From Kineosporia sp. NBRC 101731 (lineage in GTDB: Bacteria > Actinomycetota > Actinomycetes > Actinomycetales > Kineosporiaceae): a DNA stretch of 59,602 bases. The position numbers and the translations under genes were made by a program. The stretch is taken from assembly GCF_030269305.1 (NCBI RefSeq), contig NZ_BSTC01000025.1:1-59602 (forward strand), given 5' to 3'. Below are positions 12,001 to 18,520 of the stretch, piece after piece. Positions within the stretch are counted from its first letter, which is position 1. Each line of letters begins with the position of its first letter. A model generated the notes under the pieces. It made no database searches. It was not told the origin of the DNA and saw only the letters and a list, made by a program, of their open reading frames with translations.

Positions 12001-15000
12001 AGACGGACCGGGAGATCGAGAGCTTCTCCCTGACACCGGAGGAGTCGGCCTGGATCAAGCGGTCCGGGGATTCCCGGAGGGGCGGAGGCTCGAAGGTGGG
12101 GGAGAGCTCCGGGTCGAGGGGGACCTTCGGGTTCGGCGAGACCCTGACGGTCCCCGAGACACCCGAGTTCGGCGAGACGCCGATGGTCGATGAGATGCCC
12201 ACGATCGATGAGATGTCTGAGATCGGTGAAACCTCCGGGACTCCCGCCGTCGACGTCCCCCGTTTCGAGGTCACCGACCCGGCCGGGGACGTTACCGAAC
12301 TCAAGCAGGATCCCGATCCCGAAACTCCCGAGCCGGCACCGGTACCGCCGGAGGTGCGCACCCCGATCGAGCCGCGGGACGCAGCCGAGGTGCACTCGCT
12401 CGGCACGCCGCGCTCGCGGCTGCCCGACATCAACCGGGTGGTGGACGAGGCGCTCACCGCGGCGGAGGCCGCCGGCGCCACGGTGCCCACCGATCTGCGG
12501 TCCAAGCTGCCGGCCCGCCTGCTGTCGGCCTCCCGCGGACTCGTCAGCAGCGGATACCTGCTGGAGCTGCCGGGCGCCAAGATTCCCGGGGTCGAGGTGC
12601 TGGTGCAGATGCGTCCCGGCAATCCTCGTCTGGTGCAGAACCCGGCCGGGGTGACCCGGGCCGTGCCCACCACGGGGACGAACCTGGAGACCATTCCGGA
12701 GGACGGGACGCCCAACCCCTTCCACGCCAACCAGAACACCCACGGCGTGTTCAACACCGGTGGTCACAGCCATGTGAACTCGGGACAGGCGGGTGCTTTC
12801 CGGATCAACGGAACGGCGGGAGCGGTGTTCGCCGGACTGGTGAAGGGAAGCCTCACCGTGTCCGGGACGGCCGACCAGACGAACGTCTCGACCTCCGCGT
12901 TCAAGGATGCCGAGTCGGGCCGGGTGATGGACAACCGGGGTGACTCGACCATGGTCGCCTACGACGCGAACTGGACGGTGCGGGTGCGTACCGATCCGAG
13001 CATCCCGTGGGACTCGATCACCCCGAGCTGGAGCAGCGACCCCGACGATCCCGGCCCGGACGGAGCCGTGGCGACCGTCAGTGAACCGTTGCTGACGTAC
13101 GTCCCCAATGATCTTCTGCGCGAGGGTGGGGCTCAGGTCACCGCGGTCGCGCCCGCGGACGGGGAGTTGGCCCGGACCCTCTCCGAGAACCAGAAGCGAC
13201 TGCCGGATACCTATTTCGCTTCCGGCATGACCAAGCTGACGGAGCTGCAGGACCAGATCACCGACGAGTTGCGCGCCCAGGGGGTCGACCTCAAACCCGA
13301 CAGCTACGAGATGCTGCAGCTGCAGGAGCAGATCGTGCGGTACAACGCGAACCTCGGTCAGGCGATGAACACGCCCGAGGGTTCGGAGATCCTGCTGCGC
13401 GACAAGGCCGGTGAGGTGATCGCGCAGGTGGCGCTGCACTCGGAACGGCTGGCCGGGCAGGTGGAACGGCTCGGGCGCACCAGTGAGGTCATGCACATCG
13501 AGCGGGTGCGCACCGCGATCGCCGGCAGCAGTGCGGGCGAGACCCTGACCAACTCCAGTGGGGTGAGCGCGAGTATCAGCGGTGATGTGTCACCGGTGCC
13601 GGGCACCGTCATCGGGCCGTCGGCGAAGGTCGGTATGAGCTGGAACAACTCCGATTCCGTGAGTGCGGGCAAGACCGGCCTGTGGGTGCTCGTGTCCCGG
13701 TTCACCGGGCCGGCGGCCACGTATCGCGCGGGCCTGCACCACACGGCGACCGTCTCGGTGGCCAAGCGTCCGGACGCCCTGCCCCGGCAGACTCTCGGGG
13801 TGGACGGGCACGCCGTGCTGGTGCTGCCCCAGGGAGAAGCGTTCCGGCACGGGTTCCCGGTGGACGAGTCGGCCCTGGCCCCCGGGTTCACGGCGACGAA
13901 CGGCACCATCGCCTTCGATCCGGCTGCGGTGCTTGACAATCCGAAGACCGTGCAGCCCGAGACGTCACCGCCCCTGCCGGCCCACGTGCGTGAGGGGCAC
14001 GGCATCGGTACCGGTCTGACCCGGGCGCAGGAGTCGACGTCGAAGTCGCTGAACGACCAGATCACCTCCGAACTGGGCCGTACCGGCTTCCTGCCGCCCG
14101 ACCCGGGAAAACCTTTCTCGCAGAAGGCGCCGAAGCGGGGCAGGTATCGCAAGCTGATCGCCGAACGGATCAAGATGGCCAGGAACGACCGGCTCGAGAA
14201 CATCCGTCTGATCAAGAAATTCACCTCCACCGACGCCCTCGACTCGCACCACGACCAGATTCACCAGGACGGACTGCAGTTCACGGTCCGCGGTCTGAGC
14301 CCGCTGGGCGTGACCCGCAATGCCCGGGTGACGATCCGCGCCGAGCAGATCCTGGAACCGGGCAAGGACTACTTCCGGGGCCGGGTCTCGGACGCGCACA
14401 GCGTGAACCTGTCGATCTCCTCGACCAGCGCGGGGCACTCGGCGTCGGGGTCGAAGAGCCTCACCGGCGGGGTCCGCGCCAACGTCGGGGTGAGCTGGGC
14501 CCAGATGATCGGTGCCGGTGTCGATCGGCAGCGAACCGTGGGGGCCGGGCAGTCCGGCACCTTCATCGGGAACCGGCCCGAACTGCTGGAGTACCCGGGT
14601 GATCTGGATACCTACGCCCTGCCGAGCCGGTACACCGTCACCATCGAGTACGAGAGCCTGTCCACCGCCGGGCGCAAGCGTCTACGGGCGATGTTCCGGA
14701 ACGGTTCCCCGCAGCAGAGGCTCGCGCTGCAGGAACGCCTGGCGGCCAAGGCAGACCGCCTGGCGAGCGTCCGGAGGGGCCTCGGCGGCGGGCAACCGGG
14801 AGGGCCGACGGCCGATCGGGCCCAGGCCCGCGCCGATGCCCACCACCGGCTGGCCGCTCACTACCGCCAGGCGATCGCTGCGGCGCAGGACGGGCTGACC
14901 TGGACCGGCCCGCCGGTCGACGGTGAGTCCCTCGTGCACCTGAACCCGGCCTTCGGGCTGCCGGACTTCGACCCGGCCGGTGACTTCGGGGGCCGCCCGG

Positions 15001-18000
15001 ACACCGATCCGTCGCTCATCGACGAAGGGCTGATCTACCACCTCGACACCAAGGGCCTGGTGCCCCTGGCCCAGCAACTGCAGGCCGAACTGACCGGCCC
15101 GGGACAGCCCGGTGACGAGCAGGTGTCGAACCTGGCCGGCAACGTCATGACCCGGTCGTTCTTCAAGGAGATCCTGCGCGACGAGTACCAGACGGGGCAG
15201 CTCTTCCAACCACGCCTGTCCGGGCATTACCGGCACGCCGGTCTGGGCGTCGCGGCGTCGGTGGGCCCGTCGGTGTACGCGGGCTCGACGAAGGACCAGT
15301 TCACCTCGGGCCTGATCAAGCTGTACCTGTCGCAGGCCAGTGACTCCGAGACCGTGCAGAACGACTGGGTGGTCAACGCGGGCGTGAAGTTCGGCCAGGC
15401 TCTCGGGGACAGCGCCGACGGCGCGGTCGGTACGGTCGCCGGTGAGGTGGGCGGGACGATCCGGGACGGTCGGCAGAAGGGCAAGTCGTTCGCCCGGACC
15501 GGCGGTAAGGAACTGCTGCAGCTCGACTTCCACCGGGCCTACGCGTTCGCCGCCCCGGCTCACCTGACGGTTTCAGCGGTGGACGAGATCCACGGGAAGC
15601 TGCGCCCGACCCGGGTGAACGTCGCCGATTCCCAGACCCTTCCGCCGCGCACGATGATGTACGTGCTGCCGGAACCGAAGGCCCTCGCGGCCTACGGGCG
15701 CGATCAGGTACCGATCGACGTCGCGGATGTCCGCAACGCGCTGGAGCGCTGGAGCAAGGGTGAACTGCCCGGCATCGACGACAGCGTGGTGACGTCGGTG
15801 CTCGACCGGCTCGAGCGGGACACCTCTGATCACGAGCAGAACGTCGTCATCGCCGCGGAGGTGAGGCAGTACCGGGAGAACACCGGGGTGTCGAACCTGG
15901 ACACGCACCTGCAGGCGATCGGCCGGACCCGGGCGGACCTGACGATCCCGGAGTACCTCACCAAGAACGGCCAGAAAGCTTTCGGCCACAGTGGTATCGA
16001 GTCGATGAGCTATCACCCGGTCAAGGAGACAACGGACCCGAAGGCCACACCGGCCGACGGGACGACGGTGACGACCGGCGTTCCGGCCCCCAGGGTCTCG
16101 GCCGTGGAGCTGCTGCACCGGGCGATCGAGGACGCGGCTCCCGGTCTGGTGGGTCTCCAGCGCAAGGACTGGGACCGCGCCAAGGCGCCCGAGGTCTGGT
16201 ACCGCACGGTGAAGAACGACAAGCCGGTGCTCGGCCGTCTGTCCGGGGGTATGGACTTCGTGACCGGTCTGGTCGCCGGGGACCGCGACCATCAGATGAC
16301 CGAGGATCTGCTGCACACCGAGGGCGTCTCGTTCTACCTGGTCAACCGGATCGGCGGGGTGCTGGCCGACGTGGTCGAGCTCAACCTCGGGCTGGAGATC
16401 ACCTCGAAGCCGAAGATCACCGGGTACACCCTGGGAACCGGTCTGGAGAACTACGACCACGCCTACTCCGGCGTGACCAAGTCGTCCACGCACCATCTGT
16501 CCGGCGGCGTGAGCGCGAGCAAGATCAGCCTGGGCGGCCGGGACGCCACCAGTAAGACCTCCGGTGGTGGGGGCGTCGACTTCGGGGCGGGCCGCCACCG
16601 GGGGGTGAGTCGCGGTGACCAGATCACCGAGGAGCAGACCGCCTACGACTGGACCGGTCACTACACCGCCGAGGTGGATCACCGTCTGACCGTGAAGACC
16701 CGGCGGCTCGACATGGCCGGCCGCCCGCTCAACAACCTGTTCGCCGGCGCCTACCGTCGATCGATCGACAAGGCCGCCCCGCAGGTCACCCGGTACGAGG
16801 GGGCGACCGTGATGCAGTTGCCGCGTTCCCTCGTCGAGGGCGTGCCCGGCACCGCCTCCGACCGGCCCGACCCGGACGACCTGACCCGGGTGCCGGAACT
16901 GCCGAACGACGCCTACGTCACCACCGCGCTGATCGACGAACTGGTGCCGGCCGGGTGGGAACTGATGGGCCGGATGTTCGGCGCGGACGCCAACGACAGC
17001 ACGGTGCGCTCGTCGATCACGCTGCAGCAGCTGGAGTCCCGCAGCCACCTGAAGAACCACCTGATGGAGGCGCTGGGCGGCAAGCGGTATCAGCTGGCCT
17101 CGAACCTGTTCCTGCCCGGCCACTCCTCCGACCGGGCGGCCGTCTACCTGAAGGGCGACCTCTTCCACCTGGAGAAGGTCGAGGACATGCCCACCGGTAC
17201 CGGTACCGGTCGCTACGCCAAGCACCAGATCGGCACCACGGCCTCGAACACCGCGGACACCTGGCAGCCGACGCTGAGCGCCACGATGAGCCAGAGCGGT
17301 GAAGTGATCACGAAACCGGACGGCCTGCTGGACGCCTCCGGCTCGACCGCGGTGAACCGGCTGGTGGCGAAGGGTGAGGGTGCCCGCGACACGGTGAACA
17401 AGCGCGACGAGCAGCACGTCAAGCAGCAGGGCCCGATGGTCCTCGTGAAGGCCACGTTCAAGGGACATCTGGAGGCCGAACTCACCAGCCACGAGTTGTT
17501 CCGCAGCTACGGCACCGGAGTCATGACGTCGGACCCGGTGATGGGCGACGTCTACATCGAGTTGGGCGTCGAGGAGTACGAGGATCTGCGTGCGGAGATG
17601 AACAACAGCGTTCTGCCGCCGAGAGGGAGCGACGGTGCCTGGTCGCTGCCCGGCCCGAACACCCCCAGCTACCACCTGGACGAGATGGCCCAGCGGGCCG
17701 GGCAGAACGCCGACCACGACCTCGCGATCGCCCACGAGGTGGCCCGGGGCCTGAGGTCGCACGCCCGGTCACAGCAGATCGAGCTCACCTCCTCGGCGGC
17801 TCACGCGGCCCACAGCCGCTGGCTGGCGGCTCACCAGTGGGCGGTCAAGGCCCTCTCCGCGGAACACGGCCGAGAGGCGTCCCGGCTGAAACTGCTGCAG
17901 GTCCGGACCGGCCGCGATCTGCAGCAGTCGATGCTCGGTGACACTCCGCCCCCGGTCGAAGACATCGACAAGCTCAACCAGCTCGTCGACGAGATGCTGG

Positions 18001-18398
18001 ACGGCGTCCGCGACGCGGTGCCGCACGCGGTGCCGCCGCGCTCGATCACCCTGCCGCCCGAGCCCTTGCGCATCGCCCGGCTGATCGCCCACGACCTCGG
18101 CCGGGCCGTCGACCTGGTCCACACCGACGCCGACGGCACGGTCGTGCGGCACCGGATCGCCCCGGACGGAAGGGTTCTCGGCGGGGCGATGCCACCGCCT
18201 CCGCCGTCGGTGTCGACCCAGGAGGAGGACCACCTGTTCGACACCCGGTCGCTGGGGTCGGGCTCGATCCTCACCATCGGGTTCAGCCCGGAGGGCATTC
18301 CTCTCGTCCAGGTGGGTCAGGTGGCCGCCCCGATGACGTCCGGTGACGGGGGAGGCGTCTCGGCGGCCGGGGCCGCCGGCGGCGGAGGCGGGGTCTGA
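1..18398 (+). CDS. Giant multidomain exoprotein, polymorphic-toxin-like (5' end outside window)
   Basis: The frame is open to the left edge; the first in-window start-like codon is a GTG at 24 with no ribosome site, so the true N-terminus lies upstream. Numbering from 24: Gly/Asn/Thr low complexity with NGTGG repeats (about 206-283) and VTP repeats (358-383); module A (about 792-941); OmpA-like domain (about 1341-1463) containing GGGNGGTLGNATKRG; second copy of module A (about 1504-1652); metzincin-like region with HERGHLVGLPD at 2599-2609 and a possible Met-turn near GALMSEAK; Glu/Pro/Val repeat stalk (about 3260-3690); a helical segment (about 3750-3940); then about six Gly/Ser/Thr beta-rich modules separated by helical stretches (about 4245-5825); Gly-rich C-terminus. 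No transmembrane helix or signal is visible in the part present. Families of this size and style in actinomycetes are secreted, often by type VII systems, but that role is inferred. A stem-loop follows the stop. Confidence 0.85.
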   Translation, partial: SAAASAGVETIGTAGAGAAGLGALALMNKPNGFNKPGWYTKIAGGGSGSGGKGASDVSAGTSTGEGSAPDPEDLKGGYGSNGNGAVAPPPAVPGVTVPPAVNGQESGQTTVNVNGTVHVNGSEESSSPEFAGPSRTDTGSSVSSNGSQDSIFDSEPGSGTSTPASVVSSTDYTELRHTLENIAQNQVILGQGTSGKNGSDRPTNGVPQPVGDQNGTGGQNGTGGQNGTGGLNGTGGQNGTGGLNGTRGLNGSGGQNGTGGLNGTGGENGTRGQNGSGGQNGTADQNGAGGNRSAVPVGQERPGSATPAPVSEPVGAWARQPNVTPVPAPEVTGGSVVTSPGIPQPVTPNSPVVASAPEVMTSHDVTPVTPVTPVTPVTPVTPVTPVTPVTVPTTTTNGHLPPVVPGVAASNGVFGQVPDAVNAPVATGTAPGVPTPNGTTPNGTTPNGTTPEAVVTAPVVPGVVASNTVLASVPGAVNMPTPGGASTPGVVPGDLGQTANGAVRQTVPASSGIPAMPAGPSPDAATARSEVSRFLSDRPVQPQATEPSVALQQNNALDLIRQAHTLMYPAAVPVVPSVTDTSSIADSPLSQSLGWRPVGDSWDGVVRSVTEGEHGTTAFVHAQTPGHPGQAFAAVNWKGQVVWTELQALPGEQIRTQTQTPPVPVAAQAVVVTNSGAVASVPVRPNVVEGQGTPVVPPNVRPQPTGGVTAGTPGTDAHTGSVPSPGLTGPEIPPVIVPEPVGQISTAPDPLVVETPLAQEAAPSSAPSPEPEAPALSDIPGQRQLVPAPSFIAPDQVQLPDTLPVAPPAWNLPAVSQALSWLPEPIRGVEMDPARLQEVKTWWAGWKASTQEYLGTIADQRQVRETQQLAKDIVQQGARVRGSVVSSSYGLGARLETDFNSFVSAVLLASDETGSAQTTAETVGEVREMVQRLVPLLEHDTNALPGGAVGMEAEFKYTLSYSDRSFDSAGKAVLVDSPYFALHLDTTAIAGVKKAIAEVVPKPVNVLRGETRHLRQADMRAAVEDAAKRLAKAAAKATSSGKPVSLTDIFPSSKGYQHNYPKAGLGISGGVGMPGVQFTAGVSVPAVRSMTALAIEKAVGQEGRATEHARAAMTFGDAMAAKYLGVELPSIESGDRDVVLQPSDQPDAAVLRNYMTYAYSQLAPVQGYLLLKPNIPSRGLLKDELLLASRTDVAEVRQSLPPAVQRWLDDHADSVRQEFVDHFRTSNADELVYQDLIRDESFDMTSLRREAKDFSVRQFIDNALLTNPEKLISQAQAYGMTKGFEKMDPHFGARSDLPLILLEFRDFGVVTYLSDSFVLFDDLVAASRASDWEARRIAGLQDPQVEVSFESGQGNMSEFAEPELKAFAAHAATLVRSGQPIAITVEGGGNGGTLGNATKRGAQRAHAVADLLRPQLRDALSARGLSTSSIEVREISRGDGNTSGPYKFSDGPMEEQRRRVLVWAEPLTAVPGTRGLPGGRMQPLTRTQDDDTVQFVPTDPATVVPESIKLPENLPEPPRDWNVAAVSTALSWLPEPRPGGALHPRRVQELRTWWDSWNTAVRDHLDGIADRQEVGAARQTARDVVQQGAGVRGNVVSTSYGAGRKLLSDFESFAAAVMLSTGEAGTAQTTADVVGQVRETVRRLFPLLQHDANRLLGGGQDETAVEAGPRSMEMGPRGGAESVVTVANAPSPEAPAQQNDSSDGDSTDGSDSGSESDGSEAPYEPDDFRRMEADEFRQISSEIASLSQAETAGDPKAVKKAQDLLRRSYSHYLGRLSEIVRDLRDERADREGYHDQDFDVALNELNDKRQQAWAQMLGLVPKGETAVLPVGNAYRPAEFDDVIDRLAQLPPDRRPDIRIDQGDRSWPLPDWIDRSLAPDLTDIAQVKGISAVDDALSRMSPPPDASPLTTQALGVAAQALTGDLRAARDAADTKVRTVQESLDRRARTALKFPDLKGLGQSVRTGTALDAARQALQYRDGQLSAAEKLVAAGAASPSGPPGTSLTPESVYHPVLLDDRWMVQLTSDGSLVLATPGTYPSDQRAQPEAGHLAQHVAALTGLPVTALTVTEGVQRPAWLTFPPDGTRPELNDVPEPTTRKPFVETVLSPDGWAGDTGTPGFVMRRGATPGTPEVAWRNEAGEVTVADGSRAAVRRDLDSFLAEHRDELNGARLLISDLHEYAASGLSGKHGIDLVFSAEPLVRGAENGLQVRPVPETDVLRGWLRATPPADGTGSATVTVEGGALHPTPKWESDSFTKTLPESFVVLDSQKVEYVLHARRIPSGVLISDQAGGSRGTDQGTPAADGLTVTYDILDPKLKTLAQEAFAKIAPWLDGVDKHDSKTPELPPSYSRAGRQPFGEGPAQRAPMTTTGPQAPQIDQTRRDKTPLQRISTPGNNYRNNPDAQPLTWWPQLSGPAGVTGLPKEVAAHLVRMIPKVVPGVAGRAKRVKDVHAQLTAYLDALRTEPGIGSDLKPVIDRIELGQEVKKRFAFYEPFPFQARVYRTPGQPTVVELETTLKYQPHESVTKRQLNDLWERDKASLLDAWNTTGPVTFNGETVFVRMRAERVLDNGTADHVMHVWPRITAEGHRLGEDSSNLAADSTGLVVQHERGHLVGLPDRYSTATGQSSDPLRNPKLPIRPSGQSGDPQRPVVRGTTYLDAKGALMSEAKNTVTARDLFMILEAVEAGDQGPQTRQRLSQERFQRVVAPAVQRLEQVKKEVDAGSATPADLRAAGEALHRAWITQARQLRRLRQPLAPSTGRPTTHPAEINQRVRERMRLDEEIALAEEQVLRVAAEAGLPVITESGGGRLTLSPSGREYTLDWAGHRGRPTPAELNKLATGLGKTVEVELFPAGDAASAQQSAASLATHASVGPEGNPAPLMSGIRHGWYAAAAPAAKPSLFAPQPSTATLFMGAPPPASLFAQPTSTAGQITPDPFDAAKFTLHGSMIEVVFSGLKITFPQQGHPGYSPKHEPMVPGEFQIHVADLKTTTHDQRVVVRKVLRALDPALLDRTVVRGLDYRKSGKAWIQGAQLSDPVPPSDAISTAGVSSPAGTTVSPMRGQGTATQLDGLGFGADGLPKPVMRQPMADHGRPDPSVSDLDESAGSIEMIDLSGRGDVQRPTDADAGTTPVLDTSARPVTDPSAETTATGSLVPPVPSVLGEESVEGTQDPETDRSATPSVPEQQIGSTSDAVVVDPAREDEPAIPVTPRPTASEAQTDSGMTEPVSLEPESGDPASSSVPEEPAERLVTRDDANLSETKEAEIVSTPEAETVTDVQRPQIETEPDPEVGIRPTTTSELKNEPEPEAGLWAEAEVEGDARPELKTEPTTEPTTEPGGTTEPATGTNSQAESTPEIETRAEPEADSETTAQVETVEPQGESGLEGDIQPELTTNPGSTTHPGGRTGSRAGTESGAEKLTGAENLTGIETVSGSENQAGTKVEGEPETPVMTRTDGEPKSEIEIEPAPVLGLGAEAKFRDRTLSVGETAKKSDAETGPETKVKPETGPELEVIPEKEFTAEGEPETQPEPETDLETELKTTPEVEVTPEPKVDQKVETQAESAPAVSPELKSDPEVETQAESAPEVSPEPKVDPEVETRLESAPEVVREPKVDPEVETRLESAPEVSPELKVNPKVETQRETVPEVSPELKVDPKVETQPETDPEIEVETEPETAPKVQPEPESKTAETESKTRTTSDQDGTRSTRERDEVTPPEQDLTDDPRPEHRDTMSTTNSRRRDTGSTVSSSNSVDTAATSTSGSSHGSRTGRDQVSPWYVKVLNGLRDLGRVSPDREVLRKPYPSLGAQPRGPRPRHLENHLSHPRAITSLTPQATDRLGDARFPPGTQPSANANGARARLQNLTDAQRKRVLKVADEVIAERLAWSGTDPQDAARASKSRNLRDLVAETLVIEAGRKWRDTELAATLVIDSHLNGIELARAQVPGTSSVLPPVPRVEITDVDADMGGDRSQTSQISETSDPTRLTPDVSRGKAVDRSDRDSIHPEPETDREIESFSLTPEESAWIKRSGDSRRGGGSKVGESSGSRGTFGFGETLTVPETPEFGETPMVDEMPTIDEMSEIGETSGTPAVDVPRFEVTDPAGDVTELKQDPDPETPEPAPVPPEVRTPIEPRDAAEVHSLGTPRSRLPDINRVVDEALTAAEAAGATVPTDLRSKLPARLLSASRGLVSSGYLLELPGAKIPGVEVLVQMRPGNPRLVQNPAGVTRAVPTTGTNLETIPEDGTPNPFHANQNTHGVFNTGGHSHVNSGQAGAFRINGTAGAVFAGLVKGSLTVSGTADQTNVSTSAFKDAESGRVMDNRGDSTMVAYDANWTVRVRTDPSIPWDSITPSWSSDPDDPGPDGAVATVSEPLLTYVPNDLLREGGAQVTAVAPADGELARTLSENQKRLPDTYFASGMTKLTELQDQITDELRAQGVDLKPDSYEMLQLQEQIVRYNANLGQAMNTPEGSEILLRDKAGEVIAQVALHSERLAGQVERLGRTSEVMHIERVRTAIAGSSAGETLTNSSGVSASISGDVSPVPGTVIGPSAKVGMSWNNSDSVSAGKTGLWVLVSRFTGPAATYRAGLHHTATVSVAKRPDALPRQTLGVDGHAVLVLPQGEAFRHGFPVDESALAPGFTATNGTIAFDPAAVLDNPKTVQPETSPPLPAHVREGHGIGTGLTRAQESTSKSLNDQITSELGRTGFLPPDPGKPFSQKAPKRGRYRKLIAERIKMARNDRLENIRLIKKFTSTDALDSHHDQIHQDGLQFTVRGLSPLGVTRNARVTIRAEQILEPGKDYFRGRVSDAHSVNLSISSTSAGHSASGSKSLTGGVRANVGVSWAQMIGAGVDRQRTVGAGQSGTFIGNRPELLEYPGDLDTYALPSRYTVTIEYESLSTAGRKRLRAMFRNGSPQQRLALQERLAAKADRLASVRRGLGGGQPGGPTADRAQARADAHHRLAAHYRQAIAAAQDGLTWTGPPVDGESLVHLNPAFGLPDFDPAGDFGGRPDTDPSLIDEGLIYHLDTKGLVPLAQQLQAELTGPGQPGDEQVSNLAGNVMTRSFFKEILRDEYQTGQLFQPRLSGHYRHAGLGVAASVGPSVYAGSTKDQFTSGLIKLYLSQASDSETVQNDWVVNAGVKFGQALGDSADGAVGTVAGEVGGTIRDGRQKGKSFARTGGKELLQLDFHRAYAFAAPAHLTVSAVDEIHGKLRPTRVNVADSQTLPPRTMMYVLPEPKALAAYGRDQVPIDVADVRNALERWSKGELPGIDDSVVTSVLDRLERDTSDHEQNVVIAAEVRQYRENTGVSNLDTHLQAIGRTRADLTIPEYLTKNGQKAFGHSGIESMSYHPVKETTDPKATPADGTTVTTGVPAPRVSAVELLHRAIEDAAPGLVGLQRKDWDRAKAPEVWYRTVKNDKPVLGRLSGGMDFVTGLVAGDRDHQMTEDLLHTEGVSFYLVNRIGGVLADVVELNLGLEITSKPKITGYTLGTGLENYDHAYSGVTKSSTHHLSGGVSASKISLGGRDATSKTSGGGGVDFGAGRHRGVSRGDQITEEQTAYDWTGHYTAEVDHRLTVKTRRLDMAGRPLNNLFAGAYRRSIDKAAPQVTRYEGATVMQLPRSLVEGVPGTASDRPDPDDLTRVPELPNDAYVTTALIDELVPAGWELMGRMFGADANDSTVRSSITLQQLESRSHLKNHLMEALGGKRYQLASNLFLPGHSSDRAAVYLKGDLFHLEKVEDMPTGTGTGRYAKHQIGTTASNTADTWQPTLSATMSQSGEVITKPDGLLDASGSTAVNRLVAKGEGARDTVNKRDEQHVKQQGPMVLVKATFKGHLEAELTSHELFRSYGTGVMTSDPVMGDVYIELGVEEYEDLRAEMNNSVLPPRGSDGAWSLPGPNTPSYHLDEMAQRAGQNADHDLAIAHEVARGLRSHARSQQIELTSSAAHAAHSRWLAAHQWAVKALSAEHGREASRLKLLQVRTGRDLQQSMLGDTPPPVEDIDKLNQLVDEMLDGVRDAVPHAVPPRSITLPPEPLRIARLIAHDLGRAVDLVHTDADGTVVRHRIAPDGRVLGGAMPPPPPSVSTQEEDHLFDTRSLGSGSILTIGFSPEGIPLVQVGQVAAPMTSGDGGGVSAAGAAGGGGGV
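639..872 (+). repeat. 18-bp coding repeat (Q/L-N-G-T-G-G)
   Basis: About 13 imperfect copies of an 18-bp unit of the form cagaacgggaccggtggc encode NGTGG-type hexapeptides inside the giant protein. The copies keep the reading frame and differ mostly at the first residue (Gln, Leu or Glu) and at Thr/Arg/Ser positions, so this is a flexible linker that expanded by slippage rather than a regulatory array. Confidence 0.85.
1095..1172 (+). repeat. 9-bp tandem repeat (VTP)n
   Basis: An almost perfect run of the 9-bp unit gtgaccccg, about eight and two-thirds copies, encodes consecutive Val-Thr-Pro. Nucleotide identity between copies is essentially complete, which implies recent expansion and likely length variation between strains. 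A shorter ACGG-CAC-type TPNGT repeat follows near 1306-1350. Confidence 0.9.
2397..2846 (+). other. Module A, first copy, in giant protein
   Basis: About 150 residues starting LPDTLPVAPPAWNLPAV and ending near LLEHDTNALPGG. It aligns end to end with 4533-4980: shared ALSWLPEP, TWW.(G/S)W, IADRQEV-like, DIVQQGA.VRG, SSYG.G, DF.SF..AV and AQTTA..VG.VRE. Predicted to be helical. I do not recognise a named family. Confidence 0.8.
4044..4412 (+). other. OmpA-like C-terminal domain in giant protein
   Basis: The segment from about residue 1341 reads like an OmpA/MotB domain: an initial beta strand with Phe, a strand ITVEGGG, a GNATKRGAQRAHAVADLL helix (the family has a similar A..RA.AV...L helix after its N.xLS.xRA motif), a strand IEVREISRGDG and a final RRVLVWAE strand. 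The family binds peptidoglycan or acts as an adhesion/anchoring fold. Key peptidoglycan-contacting Asp/Arg are only partly present, so binding is not assured. Confidence 0.6.
4533..4980 (+). other. Module A, second copy, in giant protein
   Basis: Second copy of the ~150-residue module found at 2397-2846, starting LPENLPEPPRDWNVAAV. Roughly half of the residues are identical by eye to the first copy, and length is conserved almost without gaps, so this is an old internal duplication flanking the OmpA-like domain and the region before it. Confidence 0.8.
7470..8040 (+). other. Metzincin-like zinc metalloprotease region in giant protein
   Basis: The codons at 7818-7850 spell HERGHLVGLPD, matching HExxHxxGxxD. 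In metzincins the two His and the third ligand (His, or Asp in the snapalysin family) bind zinc and the Glu is catalytic. The preceding ~110 residues supply strands (VELETTLKY, VFVRMRAERV, HVMHVWPRI) and a Met in GALMSEAK lies ~50 residues downstream, where a Met-turn would be. Proteolysis by a secreted giant protein, perhaps as an effector or self-processing domain, is inferred. Confidence 0.65.
10621..10980 (+). repeat. 60-bp tandem repeat, six copies
   Basis: Six head-to-tail copies with an exact 60-bp period encode 20-residue units of the type PEVETQ.ESAPEVSPE.KVD. The copies at 10681-10740, 10741-10800, 10801-10860 and 10861-10920 differ by only a few bases. The flanks (9780-11090) are the same Glu/Pro/Thr-rich style in a degenerate form, suggesting a long acidic extended stalk. 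Confidence 0.9.
12750..17500 (+). repeat. Series of about six beta-rich modules in the giant protein
   Basis: Recurring Gly/Ser/Thr-rich amphipathic strand segments occur near 12760-13005, 13537-13785, 14393-14655, 15215-15590, 16430-16720 and 17230-17495. Shared features are motifs such as SGGV.A..., G.SW or G...G..., a central loop, then a closing V.V..R or T.TIEYE strand. Helical segments of 100-200 residues separate them. Divergence is high, so this is a protein-level repeat only. Confidence 0.5.
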
Positions 18399-18405
18399 GC
18401 CGGAG

Positions 18406-18433
18406 CCGGCCCGCACCGGTGGGTGCGGGCCGG
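18406..18433 (+). terminator. Stem-loop terminator after the giant gene
   Basis: A perfect 12-bp stem (18406-18417 with 18422-18433) closes a 4-nt loop, starting 8 nt after the TGA. There is no T-run, as is usual for actinobacterial terminators. Confidence 0.7.
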
Positions 18434-18507
18434 GCGTCCACCATTCAGTTCGTGCACCGGGTCCCGTAGGGTCGGCGGACGGCGAGCCGGACTCCCGGTT
18501 GAACGAT

Positions 18508-18512
18508 GGAGG
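18508..18512 (+). promoter_or_regulatory. Ribosome binding site GGAGG for the alcohol dehydrogenase
   Basis: GGAGG lies 8 nt before a GTG at 18521. It overlaps the alternative ATG at 18506, so it argues for the downstream GTG as the real start. Confidence 0.7.
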
Positions 18513-18520
18513 TACGTGGC

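Noticed and set aside
15573-17762. A 729-codon minus-strand frame in the giant gene
   Set aside because: It lies fully antisense to a coding region with clear protein structure and has no recognisable domain.
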